Positions 46,652 through 57,883 of a DNA stretch of 64,000 nt are shown here, in pieces (within the stretch, counting starts at the first letter, position 1; each line of letters begins with the position of its first letter). This DNA comes from Prostheceraeus crozeri (Eukaryota > Platyhelminthes > Polycladida > Euryleptidae). The notes under the pieces were generated by a model, which made no database searches, had not been told where the DNA came from, and saw only the letters and a list, made by a program, of their open reading frames with translations. Where the stretch lies: contig CAJQUW010001420.1 of assembly GCA_907163375.1 (NCBI GenBank), forward strand, positions 744,001-808,000, in the 5' to 3' direction. A program made the translations under genes and the position numbers.

Positions 46652-48515
46652 CATAGAGTAGGTGTATTAGGTAGAGTGGTAACTCAGCATTTATTAAGTC
46701 CCCAATGTGTATACACATTCGATTTTATTAAATGAACTCGTCGGAGATACAGTTGGAACTGCTTCCAAATGTGAGATATGCACATTTATGCAGTTTTGAA
46801 GAAATTACAACGGAATTGACTGATCATGATTGCATAAACCAGAAGGAAATTATACTATTTTACAGATCGTCCGTGTCATGACAGTCTTGGAGAGGCTATG
46901 TTTGTTAAATTGGCAAATCGATGACCTGCTATTGCTTTCATGCTACACTGTAAATCGCTCAATACCAATCACATACGAAGGACGCATACTAAAGTATTTT
47001 TTTGGTATATTTCTGTATTCTCTTGGTATATATTTGTATCCTTTTCGTATGTTATTTCAAATGTGGTATGCTTTACATACTAAAACCATACCATCACAAT
47101 GTTAAAAGAAAGCATCAATCATTTTCATCAAGAAATCATTTAAATCAATGTTGATTTAAGGCCTTTTGTCAATAAAGATCACACTAATGCTACTACTGTC
47201 TTGTAAGTAGTGAGATAATGACATTCAACAGTAAAATTTCCAATACTGAATTCGATTTTAATACACGTAAATATAAGGCATTTCATGACTAATCAATAAG
47301 TAATCAGCCATCAACAATTATGCATTATGTAATTTTGAAATTAAGCATATTATCAATCCGAAATCAAAACACACTATAATTCATGAATGAAAAAGTAGTT
47401 ATGTTTGAGATACATAAGTCAACATGGTTGCACAAAAGATTTCGTTTGAATGAATTGATGTTTATCTACGTGGTTCATAAAGTAGAGCTAACTAAACGTC
47501 CTGTTAACGTTGCTAGACAAGTAGCAACGACGTCAATGTCGAGGAGCATATATTACACAATAAATCTAATCTACCTAAATAACACACTATCAAAAAATAT
47601 ATACACGAATGGTATTTCTGTAAAATGTTATTTGACAGTAGTATGTCATATATACATATTTTTTGCTGTCACTTAAAGCTGCTCATACGAAAGACATACC
47701 AATTTGCATCGGGTCTCGTATGTAAAACATACCAACAACTCGTATTTCAGTGTAAAACAGCCAATCACAGATAGAATAGTTCGTATCGCTACATACCAAT
47801 CACATACGAAAGTAAGTGAGGTGTGGTATGAAAAAGATACCAGATCTCTGTAAGCATACCAGAATCTCGTATCAGATGTTAGTTTCAAATTGTATGCAAT
47901 TTTCGTATCCAGCGATTTACAGTGTAAACCTCAAGAGAATCTTCTTAAGCGTGATCATATTACAAGCAAACAACATAATCAAAAACAATGATTTCAATTA
48001 AATTAAAAAGATGTAAATGGGTCCGCATCAATATTCAGATTCAAGAAATGAAAAATGAATTTAGTGAATCATAAAATCATGCCGGTGAAAATTAAATTAT
48101 TATATTAATTATAATTAAGATATAATTAATTATTATACTTGAAGTTACTTGAAGAATACTTGAAGTTTCAGCCAAGAAAGCAGAATGAGGTCTCGTTTTT
48201 TTTCATGAAGACTTTCATTATAATACAATTCATGAAATTCAATTGATAATCAGCTATATTTCAGCTTTGTTAGGATGCTATTAGCAAATATTCATTCGTC
48301 TTGATATCCAACTTGTTTCATACTACTTATTTAGGAGAGTCATCTCGGTAGTATATAAATTGGCAAATTTTGACTTTTTTCGAAAGTGCTCAAATAGTTT
48401 TCTTGACCACGGGAACGCAATCTCCGCAAAAAGCCGAATCTTTTAATAGAAAAATTTTCATTGTATACAGATACTTTTTTGAGTCGACACTCTACCTATA
48501 TATCCCTACTCTATG
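46652..48515 (+). mobile_element. hAT-type MITE family A, copy 3, with nested insertion
   Basis: The ends are CATAGAGTAGG (46652) and CCTACTCTATG (48515), and the flanks are a perfect 8-bp duplication GTTCTTTA (46644-46651 and 48516-48523), as expected for hAT transposition. The internal order matches the copies at 35260 and 62823. A separate TA-flanked element interrupts it at 46946-47924. Confidence 0.92.
46946..47924. mobile_element. TA-flanked non-autonomous element nested in family A copy 3
   Basis: CACTGTAAATCGCT at 46946 and AGCGATTTACAGTG ending at 47924 are flanked by TA on each side. The uninterrupted family A copy at 35260 reads straight through this point (GCTTTCATG then AACCTCAAGAG), which proves the insertion. 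It is 979 bp with no transposase. Both subterminal regions carry many CATACGAA / CATACCAA words in both orientations. A TA duplication fits Tc1/mariner-type movement. Confidence 0.9.
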
Positions 48516-48523
48516 GTTCTTTA

Positions 48524-50126
48524 TTTGTTAAGTGATTTATAGCGTTTTTCAGCCTCCACGCATCTGCAATCTGCATCTTCATAATGCCAAATTTATATAG
48601 TCTAAAAAGTATTTGAATTACATTTTACCATCAATTTTTATATAGGTGGGAATGGAAATAATGAAACAATTGAGTCAGCACTTGTGTAGGCCCCCCTATA
48701 TTGAATTAAGGCGAACCGGGACTGGCCTTTTGAGCCCAAAAGCCAGATCTGCTACACTGCTCCAACTACCCATGACGTGAGGTTCACGTCATTTCCCGTA
48801 ACTGCAGCTCCCCTAATGCTGAGTGAACAATGGAAACATAATGCACCGATGACTTGCACTGCACGACATCGACTCTCAAGAGGCTAGTAACAACGGGCAA
48901 GTTGCCACATTGGGCTACCATATAAAATCCTGAATAATATCTCACCCATGAAAGCTTGAAGTTCAATTTATTATATTTTGTAAGTTGCAGATTGAAAATA
49001 CGTTTTTCGTACATTAAGCGTTTTTTTATTTTGTGCATATTATGTGATTACCTCAAGACAAATGGTCTCAGATTCAAGTTTTCTACTTGAGACAAGAGCA
49101 ACTATCGCGTATGTTCTTAAGCTTGCACAGGTTGTTACAGCAGAAACGAGGCAAGTTCTTAATGGTGAAGAGAAGGGACGAAATTCGCTCTCTAAGTAGG
49201 TAGACGTGCGATAAATGTGGCTCAAAGAATTAGATTCATCATCTCGAGCGCTTCGGTTTCGTAGAAAGGAAAGGTTATATGCAACCTTAATCTCGAAATG
49301 GCACATCACAGAATGCGACAACTTGTTCATTTTCGAATTGATAATTCGTGTATCTCTTGCTATTGGAAATGGCAAACAATAAGCTGTCAGCAGAGGACAC
49401 CAGAGCCAGTGAGAGATGCGTGCGTGCTGTGATATCACTTCGCACACAACAAAACACACATTGATGCCTGGCTTCGATTCAATGTATGCACTATACAGTG
49501 AGCAATGCCGAGGAGAGGATGTGAAATCATCAAGTGAACTAATTTTCGTACGCCTGCTACTTTTTTTAATAATGATCGGAAGGGCCAACATTATGGAGAA
49601 AACTTGTCCGTAATGATCTTAAGTCTTTGAATCTGAAGGAATTTTGGCAATCGAAGCACTTTGCTGGAACTCACATTAATCCGCAAGCGACGTTCGACTT
49701 TTTTCCTATCTCTGTAAGGTATTAGGAATTCCTCTTTTTTGCCCACTCAATAGGTTCCTCGATGTGCCGTCGAATTCGTATTAATCACACTTCTAGCAAA
49801 CCGAAGCAGATAAACAAAATATTTAATTTTGTGATGTGGCTATTGGCATGTTCTATTGAATCAGTATAAGCTTGATGTGTTGCTGTCTTAACAAATGTTT
49901 AATGTCGGAAGTAGGACCTTACCAACACTGTTTAACAATCTAAATTTAGCAGACTCATAAAAGATAAAATATCATCAATGTCTGAATGATGGAGTTGAAA
50001 TTCTGCTGAAGAAAACAAAATCCAGGACTGTTGACAAAGCGAGTTGCATTAGAAGCTTTCATGATGACACCAATGAAATAATATCCCATAGCATTCGCTA
50101 CAATAGTTATTTATTTGTCTCCGCGC
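48524..50126. other. No supported gene
   Basis: An open minus-strand frame of 183 codons (49040-49591) has no recognisable domain, and its composition looks like chance. Nothing else is visible. Confidence 0.5.
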
Positions 50127-50216
50127 ATGTATTGTAGATATCCTATTGCTTTGTTTGACCTGTAAAGCAGAATATTGCCAGTGCGGGAAATAAAATTTAC
50201 TCCTACGCACTGGAAG
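50127..50216 (-). repeat. Direct terminal repeat, left copy
   Basis: GCATGTATTGTAGATATCCT and ACCTGTAAAGCAGA occur here with the same spacing as in the right copy at 57420-57466. A small GTGCG/CGCAC hairpin follows in both. It lies 249 bp beyond the end of the reverse transcriptase frame. Confidence 0.75.
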
Positions 50217-50464
50217 GAGCGTAATCTATGTCAATTATGAGTGCAGTTGTCCTACTTTAGTATAGACTAGATACGTGAATAGATATTTTCACGATTGATC
50301 AGGCTAAATTTTTATTGAAATTTTATGGACTAACATTCTAATTAATAACAATTTAGAGTTAACATTTAAGAACAACATATAAAAGATACAAAAACAAAAA
50401 GACATCCGGACAGTTAAGAAAAAGGGAAGCTTGAAGTTAAGGGAAGATATACCTTTTAGACAGG

Positions 50465-52817
50465 TCAGAGGTCAAAAATAGTGTTCAGTGCATGACCTTT
50501 TGGGAGGCAACCTAGGAGGCTGTTTGCGTTGCCGATTTGAACGGCGACGCTCAGGGATTGCTGGAGGTAAGTAGCCGCCCTTCTCTCGCCAGTCGATGCA
50601 ATGAGCCGCCTGCCAACAGATCTTATAAAGTTTGCAGCACTTTCACCATAGGCCCCCATAGACTCTATGCAAATCGGGGTGAAAATAAAGCGGTCTCCAA
50701 TTTCGTCATATTTGTTGAGTTTGCGAGTTTCAGCGATATTCCCAACGGCTCCTGATGTCTTTGAGGCGGCTGCGATGTAGGAATCAGCAAGTGTGTGGCT
50801 ACAGGTAAAGTCCCACACAAGGGCCCGGCCTCTTTCCCAATTCAAAAGGGTTACCCCATCGGGCCTCTTGTTGTCACTCCGAAATATGCCCATTGGTTCA
50901 GTGGAATTCGGCACACCTGCAGAAACTAACGCTCTTGAGATCAGGTTGTTCACTGAAGCATGTCGAAAATAGCGACCAGACGACTTCTTACATACAAGCG
51001 CGTGTTGACCGAAAATGTCTAGCTGATCACCACAAATGCATCGCTGTGCAGAACAAACAGGGGAACCAAGCCGTAAAGCGCATGCAATAGTGAACTGATC
51101 GTCGTTCATTTGAAGTCCCAAAGATCGTATGGGGTATGCATTCAGCCATTGACCAGCTTCTTTGGTCGATACTGATAACAATCTAGCTTTTCCGTAATCA
51201 TTTTCAATTGAAATCAACTTTCCAAGGTAAACTTCACTCATGGGTTGATCCCAACTCTTTTGACTGGATTGAACTTTTGGCAATTCCCTTGTACAAGAAA
51301 AGTGCTTCCATAAAGAGATAGCTTTGTCTACGTTCACATCAGAAAATTGAACACAAGTTTTGTTGAGTATGCTACTCACGACATCGAAAGAACCAAAAGC
51401 TGAGGCCAAATAGGCAGGAATTGAAAGCTGTTTGGTTCCGCGAATACCGAGACCACCGTAATTGATAGGTAGGGAAGGCATGCTCATCAATGGATGTATT
51501 CAAAAGATCAGAGAGATTGCTTCTGATTAAACAATCGATCTTTGTGAGAATTTCACTTTCATAGCAATAACTTGTTCTCAAACAGTAAAGTAATTTTGGT
51601 ATGGCGATGGCATTTTTAAGTGAAAAGAATGCCACGTGCTTTTTTAGCTTACCAAGTCTTTCACTCAAAAGTTTCAGCATGTGATATTTCTTCTCTAATA
51701 TTTTGTCAATTGATTCTTTACAGAGAGATCCGCCAAGCAATTCCGCGTCTTCAAATTCGATGCATTTCAAATTTGGGATTGCATCGAAAAATTCTTTCAT
51801 AACCGACGTCCGTTTGATCGAGTCAGTTTCAAGAATTAGCAGTTCGCACTTGGAGTCGTTTATTTGCAGACCAAGCTGCTCCATTTTATTGGCGATGACT
51901 TTGAAGTCGTTTAAAACAGTTGTTGGATTGCCAGCTAAAGTACCGTCATCAAGGTGCCACACATTTATCTCAGACTGAAGATCAATAATGACAGACTTTA
52001 TAGCAAGACTGAATAAAAGTGGACCCAAAGGATCTCCTTGTTGAACACCTTCTAATGATGGGATGACGGACGATGAAAAATATAAATTGGACGGCAATCG
52101 GTAACATAGATCAATGTAATTGTAAATCTTGGGAATGTGTTCTTTGACCGATTTCAGCAAGACATCACGACGAACTGAGTTGAAGGCATTTTTCAAATCA
52201 ACTTTTAGTAGAACCTTATCCGAATTACGAAATTGCTGAACATAATTTTGGCATGCATGAACTGCAGCCTCGCAGCCAAGCTGGACTCCAAAGCCTACTT
52301 GAGCTGGGTATAAAACTGTCCGTGCATCAGATCCAACACACATGCAACAGATCTTTGAAACTATTCTCCTCACTATGTTTCCAACAGCAATCGGTCTGAT
52401 TCCACCATCTTTCTTCTTCAAAGCGACGAGACGTGCTCCACAAAGGGTTGGCTGTATTTCATTTGGAATGGAACCTTTAAGAATATTGTTGAAAAGTTCG
52501 CTGAGGGCATTCAAGAGCTGAACAGAGGAATGGTTTGTTTGATCTTTCAGCATGTCTTTGAGATGTTGTGGACGGAGGCCATCAGGACCAGCAGAGGACG
52601 AACATTTAAAACTTTGGATTGCCTTGAAAACACAGTCAGAACTGATTTGCAAATCTTCTGATGGATGGTAATCGTCAAAAGAAGTAGACGGATGCGGATT
52701 TGGGTGTCTTTCTTGCAATTGCTTCAAAGTTTCTTCATTAAATGGGGCAATGGAATCGTCTGAGATTATTGAAATACTCTCGATCATCATAGCACGTCGG
52801 CAAATATAATTCTCCAT
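50465..52817 (-). CDS. Reverse transcriptase with restriction-like endonuclease tail (one frameshift)
   Basis: Two overlapping minus-strand frames (52817-51372, then 51490-50465) make one polyprotein of about 785 residues with a frame change near 51480. Part 1 is a non-LTR-like reverse transcriptase: SAGPDGLRPQHLKDML (75-90), KKKDGGIRPIAVG (134-146), VDLKNAF (206-212, first catalytic Asp), GVQQGDPLGP (257-266), WHLDDG (287-292, catalytic Asp pair). Part 2 begins with INYGGLGIRG. It then has a CCHC-like knuckle C151-x-C153...H163...C167, RHASVNN, RPDG (209-212) and LVWDFTC (224-230), the R-P-D...D order of restriction-like endonucleases. No N-terminal DNA-binding finger or RNase H is visible. 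Apart from the frameshift it is intact, so it is recent. I recall relatives in cnidarians, sponges and molluscs, but cannot place it in a named clade. Confidence 0.88.
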
Positions 52818-53153
52818 ACAACTCGTGCATAGATTACTTCATCATGTATTCGAGCTCGTTCGATTTAAATATCTAACTGTCTAACTCGTGGAATGCTATA
52901 ACGAAGCATTATACCATTTTCAGTGGATGTCTACATGTCTTTTTGAATGCTATAACCTTGCATTTTCCGTGCAGTATAATTAAAACCAGTTCGGTATAAC
53001 TTGCACCAAGTAAAAACAAAATATATCTATGATGTATTGCTCATAGTGAGTTTAGTAATGATATGAGTATAGAAATATGTATAGTGCATTTACCAACATT
53101 ACAAAACATAACATTAAGATAAGAATGTGTCATAGGCCTATAGGATCAAAATA

Positions 53154-53790
53154 TCAATTTGTGTAAATATGAAATGTACAATTATTGTAAATGTTGTGCC
53201 CAGGTAGGAGCTCCGGAATCTGAATGTTTGTGACACTTTCAGAATGTGATGATTCAACTTCATCAGACGGAATACGTCCTATCACATTATTTTCTGACGC
53301 CAGTAAATGCGGATTTAGCATGTGAGAAGCGTTATAGTCATCTTCTCTGCTCCTCTTGTACGCTTCCAGTCCTTCTGAAGAGCGGTTTCCTAATCTTTTC
53401 TTTATCATTTTGTCGTCAGCGCCCTTTTCCATTGGTCTAGTGAAACAGGTTGCTTTCCCAGAATGACTTGTAAATCTTCCTTCCAGATCGGCCCTTGCTG
53501 CAAGTGTTGACATAATCTTCCCAAGTTTATTAACACCGACTCTTTGTGTCCCGAAACGAATGGAATTCATGATATTCGGCAGTGTCTTTATATAAAATGG
53601 GCCATTGCTTTTACCTAAAGCTGCAAAATATTCTTGGTATAATGAAATAATAGACTTTTTGCCTTCAGTGTCGAAATGACGAATGATTTTTGGTTCGACA
53701 TTTCGTTGCTGTAATCCTCCATTAGAGTTTTTCCTGATTCGAGAGGTGTATTCTATATATTTTCTACCTTGATGATCGCTTCCTAAGCTA
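53154..53790 (-). pseudogene. Crypton-like tyrosine recombinase, C-terminal part
   Basis: The minus-strand frame reads GSDHQGRKYIEYTSRIRKNS, NGGLQQRNVEPKIIRHFDTE, GPFYIKTLP, then NKLGKIMSTLAARADLEGRF, TSHSGKATCFTR and MIKKRLGNRSSEGLEAYKRS. It corresponds to the catalytic end of a tyrosine recombinase. HSGKAT stands for the usual H-x-x-R box (Arg to Lys), GNRS for GHRS, and the Tyr of EAYKR is the likely nucleophile. The DUF3504/Crypton group (source of host genes such as ZMYM2, QRICH1 and KIAA1958) has this layout. Two substituted catalytic positions suggest loss of activity. The N-terminal half is 3 kb away at 56811-57269. Confidence 0.8.
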
Positions 53791-56030
53791 TAAAGTCATT
53801 AACCTCCAATCCGTCCCGATTAACCAAATTGAATGGTACTCTATGACATTCTATAACACTCAATGGGCATCCGATAGGAAACATCAGCATTCAATCGAAC
53901 TCTATTGGATCCAATTGCACTTGAAATGGGAGAATATGAGTCCCATAGATGTTGTCCGAAAGAAATAGAAAATGTGACTTTCATTGCTGACACGGACTCC
54001 GGCATCGTCCAATCATATTGCATCATCTGCATATTTGATATCGCTCAAGGAACATTTCACTATAATCGCAACAATTCCTTTTTACACGTCATTTTATCAC
54101 ATCGCCTCTAGCTTCGTGTGTGATTTTATATTTTGGCGAACAACTATTCATCAAATCAGTGAAGTCTCGCTACAACATTGCAGTAAGTTCTTGATTACGC
54201 TGTTATATATTTATTAATTACCGTTTATTTATTAGTTATACCCGGTACTTTATTTAGGCCACTAGTTAAATTGTCAAATCCTCAATGCTTCAACAATTCA
54301 TTAAGGCACTGTGTAGGCTATTATTTAGAAATTTCGTTGATGCAATTATTTAAGCATCAATGCTTTCTTCGATTCCTGTTTCAATTGTCTTTATAATAAG
54401 TGCCCTATAAAGTATCTGGTGTTTATCAATACAATTGAAACGACATGATGAGTGATAACAATATATAAAAGATAATTTATTGACAGCTTCTAATATTATT
54501 GTAAACTTGAATTCTATGCTTGAATACGGTACTTCAAGTGGATTTGATTTTTTAATATGATACGAAGCATGCACTCTCTTGAAGACTTTTCTTCACTGAC
54601 ATTCTTCAAGTCTGAATTTATGGTCAATGTCTTGAATAAACACAAATCACTTAAATAATCCAGTATTTAGTTGCATCGAAAAGATGGAATAGTCATATAT
54701 AGGGCCTATATAGTCATTTTATCAAGTAGGCTATATATAGTCCAACAGATAGTTGAAATGTTATCTTCACATTTCTTTGAGCATTATTCTAGCGGTTTAA
54801 GTGAGCAATTATTATCGTATTTTTGAATATTAATTCGGGCGAATGGCCAACGGTAATATTTCAATCAGAATTGCTCAAGTATACAAGCCTGTTCACTTTG
54901 GATACTTTCAGCATAATATACGACGCATTGAACCCTTTGCCAAAAATGACAGTAGACGTCAGATGTTAAAAATAGTATTTTGATCTAGAAATTGTTTTTC
55001 TTCTTACTTAAATAGCCATGGAGAAGTCTGTTTTTTCTCCGCTTGCATGTTGGCCAGGTGAATGAAAGTAAAAAACAGTATATATATATATACCACTCGG
55101 TGCCTTCAGCGGACAGTGTTTCTTAAATATTCTTATAATCTCCCTTAAGTCTTTCAAAATATTTCGAAGTATATATTTGTGTGGAAATGTATCTTTGTTG
55201 TATACTATTGCTGTATTGTGTAAGGAAATTGAGATACGGTTCATTAACTGCACAATGTGGTTGACTGTGCAATGATATTAAGTCCGGTAATAAGGCCCAT
55301 ACGAAGAGTGGGTAATAATGCCCACACTTTATCGTTTCAAATTCTTTGGATGCTCGTGCTGTACACCAACGCAGTCAGCGTAGAATTAGTGTTTACGACT
55401 TACATTGATTATTCTTTTTATTTATGTTAGCAATGGCTATAAGACCTGATGAAGATGAGACCATTAGTAAACCTTAATTTGCTTGAAAATCTGTTCTTCA
55501 AATGTAAAGTATGTATTCTTCAGGTCAACTTGTAGCAATTCGAATAGTTGCATGTCTGTTAAGGTGCCGACTGATTGAATATTTTTTTAGTGAATTTGTA
55601 TTGAATATTATGGATTACATCATCGATTGGGATGTAAGGATACATTGAAATCACATCATAACTAGCAATGCATATGGGAATTCTGAAGTGAACGGGTTTT
55701 CAATTACTCCTTTCAATTCGAGGTTATTTTTGAGGTTGATTAAAAGGAGATTAAAAAATCCGTGATAAGAACGAAATGTGGTCGGGTTGAAAGTTAACGA
55801 GCAGAGATTAAAGGAAACTCTTTCAATTACATTTTATTGTCGTAATAATTACATTTTTCACTGTCAGAATGGAGCAATTTGTCTAAATTTTATGTGGGAG
55901 CTCGTTCATTATCGACTTCATGTTATACGAATTCTAAGCTACAACGTATGGAATCTATACAAAATGTTTATGTTCTGTCATTAACTTATTATTCATCGTA
56001 TATTTATCATTCATCTCTTGTTTGTTACAG

Positions 56031-56103
56031 GCCTAGTCCAACATCATCACCCGATGGAGCAGAGGGAAGTGTGGAAAATGATCTCCAAGAAACTTTACAG
56101 TGA
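56031..56103 (+). CDS. Candidate terminal coding exon
   Basis: A pyrimidine-rich acceptor (TCATCTCTTGTTTGTTACAG) ends at 56030. The exon gives one base to complete a codon, then PSPTSSPDGAEGSVENDLQE and TLQ, and TGA at 56101-56103. AATAAA follows at 56126. Its phase is exactly what the GTAAGC donor at 46544 needs (TT|G), so it may end the 44546 gene after a 9.5-kb intron. Base composition is less AT-rich than its surroundings. Identity is unknown; the link is inference. Confidence 0.5.
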
Positions 56104-56125
56104 ATCAAAAATGCTAAAAAGACAA

Positions 56126-56131
56126 AATAAA
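56126..56131 (+). promoter_or_regulatory. Poly(A) signal for the terminal exon
   Basis: AATAAA 22 bases after the TGA at 56103. Confidence 0.5.
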
Positions 56132-56810
56132 AGATAAAAAATCAATGGTTTTTTGTGAATAATGACGTTTTATGAATGATCATGAAATACGCTTCATAAT
56201 AATGCTCTATACATAATGTAGACTGATTATTAGATTAACGTTTCTGAGATAGCTACAATTATATTTCAAAAGTGAATTGTTCTTTGGGCAGGAGTTTCAC
56301 CGAAATAGTAAAGGGCTTTAAAGAAAAATGCAAACGTCTCATGTACGTTTCAAGTTGATTATTGCCATTGTCTATGTCAACACTATTACAATCAGTAAAG
56401 CTAGCTTGATTATTGCTGATACTCGTGATCATATCAGACGTCACTATGCAACGGTCAAGTTAGACAGCAATAATGGGACCTACCAAAAATACTGAATTCC
56501 CAATACAATAGGACAGGATTTCTCACAATTCTATGGGACAAACTGATTCAATAGGCAATAGGCAATAGGAACCGATTTCCCTAAAATTCAAAGGGACAAA
56601 ACTTCCCAATAAAGCCATAGGATGGAGTTCCATAGCAATAGCACTGCTTGCTATAGGAAAGTTACAATAATTCCGTAGGAAGTTTCCTATAGGAGTGCCA
56701 TAGATTTTGGTTAATCGGGGTGATGTTCTTCTCTTCCACGAAGCCCAAACAATTTTGAGTTATAGAAATATAAAGTGTACTGTAGTGTTTCACTTGAGTC
56801 ATTACCCAAA

Positions 56811-57269
56811 TCACCTTTTCTCCACATCAATATTTCTTCGGATAGTAAGATCTTTCATCTTTCCATCCAAAGCGTTTGTAAAGTAGAAAAATCTGCCAAT
56901 CTTTTCATCAAGAATATATTTATCAAAAATGCCATTGTTCCGCAAATGCCTTAAAAGTCCGCATGCAATCAAATATAATGTTTTTGCTGGATATTCACTC
57001 TTGTTCTTTTGACTGGCCTCTGAAATGAATCTTGCCAGCCAGCTATTTAGTACATTATTGCTCATTTCAAGTAAATCTGGTATAATTTCCGGTCTTTCTT
57101 TCCTCCAGTCGTTGAATACACTCATTGCCCATCGTGTACTTTTCTCCGTGTTCTTCGATTTTCCTTTTTGAATCATTTAATTTATTTCTTCATCTGTATT
57201 CATTGCAAATCTTCTTCTTGAATTTTCAGATTCCATTTCATCGAAAAGCTGGCTTATGTTGACATTCAT
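56811..57269 (-). pseudogene. Crypton-like tyrosine recombinase, N-terminal part
   Basis: From an ATG at 57267-57269 the minus strand reads MNVNISQLFDEMESENSRRR, FAMNTDEEIN, a TAA at 57177-57179, then in the same frame MIQKGKSKNTEKSTRWAMSV, FNDWRKER, LNSWLARFI, YPAKTLYLIACGLLRHLRNN and FTNALDGKMKDLT. This is the N-terminal SAM-like core-binding domain of DUF3504/Crypton recombinases (KNT-x-KST-x-W; YP-x-x-TLY-x-I-x-CGL-x-R-x-LR). About 70 residues, including the first catalytic Arg, are missing between this part and the C-terminal part at 53790. Lesions seen: one in-frame stop, one internal gap. Confidence 0.8.
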
Positions 57270-57415
57270 ATTATTCTATTTAAAACATAAATATGAATAG
57301 GTTATACGACATTGATTTGAATTTCATTGACAGAGATATCATATCATTGAATCCTGAAAATGGTATAACACAGATATATCACTCCTTGAAAAGCTATATC
57401 AAATTTTATTTTTCA

Positions 57416-57510
57416 CCGTGCGTATAATGTAGATATCCTGTCATTATATTTTACCTGTAAAGCAGATGACCGCACGGGCGTGCAGTAATATTTTCATTAT
57501 TGCACTGGTT
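57416..57510 (-). repeat. Direct terminal repeat, right copy
   Basis: CCGTGCGTATAATGTAGATA, then TCCT, a 10-11-base spacer and ACCTGTAAAGCAGA, ending in TATTGCACTGG. The blocks TGTAGATATCCT and ACCTGTAAAGCAGA are identical to 50133-50170 at equal spacing. It lies 147 bp outside the recombinase start. Confidence 0.75.
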
Positions 57511-57639
57511 GAATTATATATTTCTATATAGATATATGCAATTGAATTATATAAAACCCGCTTATTATTTAACTCATCAAACACCATAGAATTAGATTAG
57601 TCATAATGGTCATGACATCAGTGAAAAATAAAATTACCT

Positions 57640-57775
57640 ACACAACTCGTGCAAAGATATCCATCTTTTGCTTTCTCCTCGACAAACATTCTATGTCCTC
57701 GCCCTTCGGGCTCGTGCATAGATATGTTGACTTAGAAGAAGGCAATAAAGATGGATATTTTGCACTAGTTACGTA
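57640..57775. repeat. Short hairpin with CTCGTGCAAAGATATCC arms
   Basis: AACTCGTGCAAAGATATCCA (57644) is mirrored by TGGATATTTTGCACTAGTT (57751-57772). Related CTCGTGCATAGAT words occur at 57710, 57787 and, on the inner side of the reverse transcriptase, at 52821. Confidence 0.5.
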
Positions 57776-57883
57776 TATCTATAAAACCTCGTGCATAAAA
57801 CTGATATAGCACTCGGAGGAGTGTTCAAAAAAAGGAGTGCATCATGCACTAGTTTTTAAGAAATTTTCAAAACCAAAGTATTC

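Larger units (their letters stand above)
53815..56719. mobile_element. Insertion bounded by CCCGATTAACCAAA inverted repeats
   Basis: CCCGATTAACCAAA (53815-53828) and TTTGGTTAATCGGG (56706-56719) are inverted. Inward, both sides share ATGG-y-ACTC...ATAGGAAAC words. This 2.9-kb block separates the two halves of the tyrosine recombinase. It could be one insertion, or two separate small copies framing older DNA. A candidate host terminal exon at 56031-56103 lies inside, which favours the second view if that exon is real. Confidence 0.5.

Noticed and set aside
49040-49591. 183-codon minus-strand open frame
   Set aside because: No domain, signal or family resemblance; composition and context look like chance.
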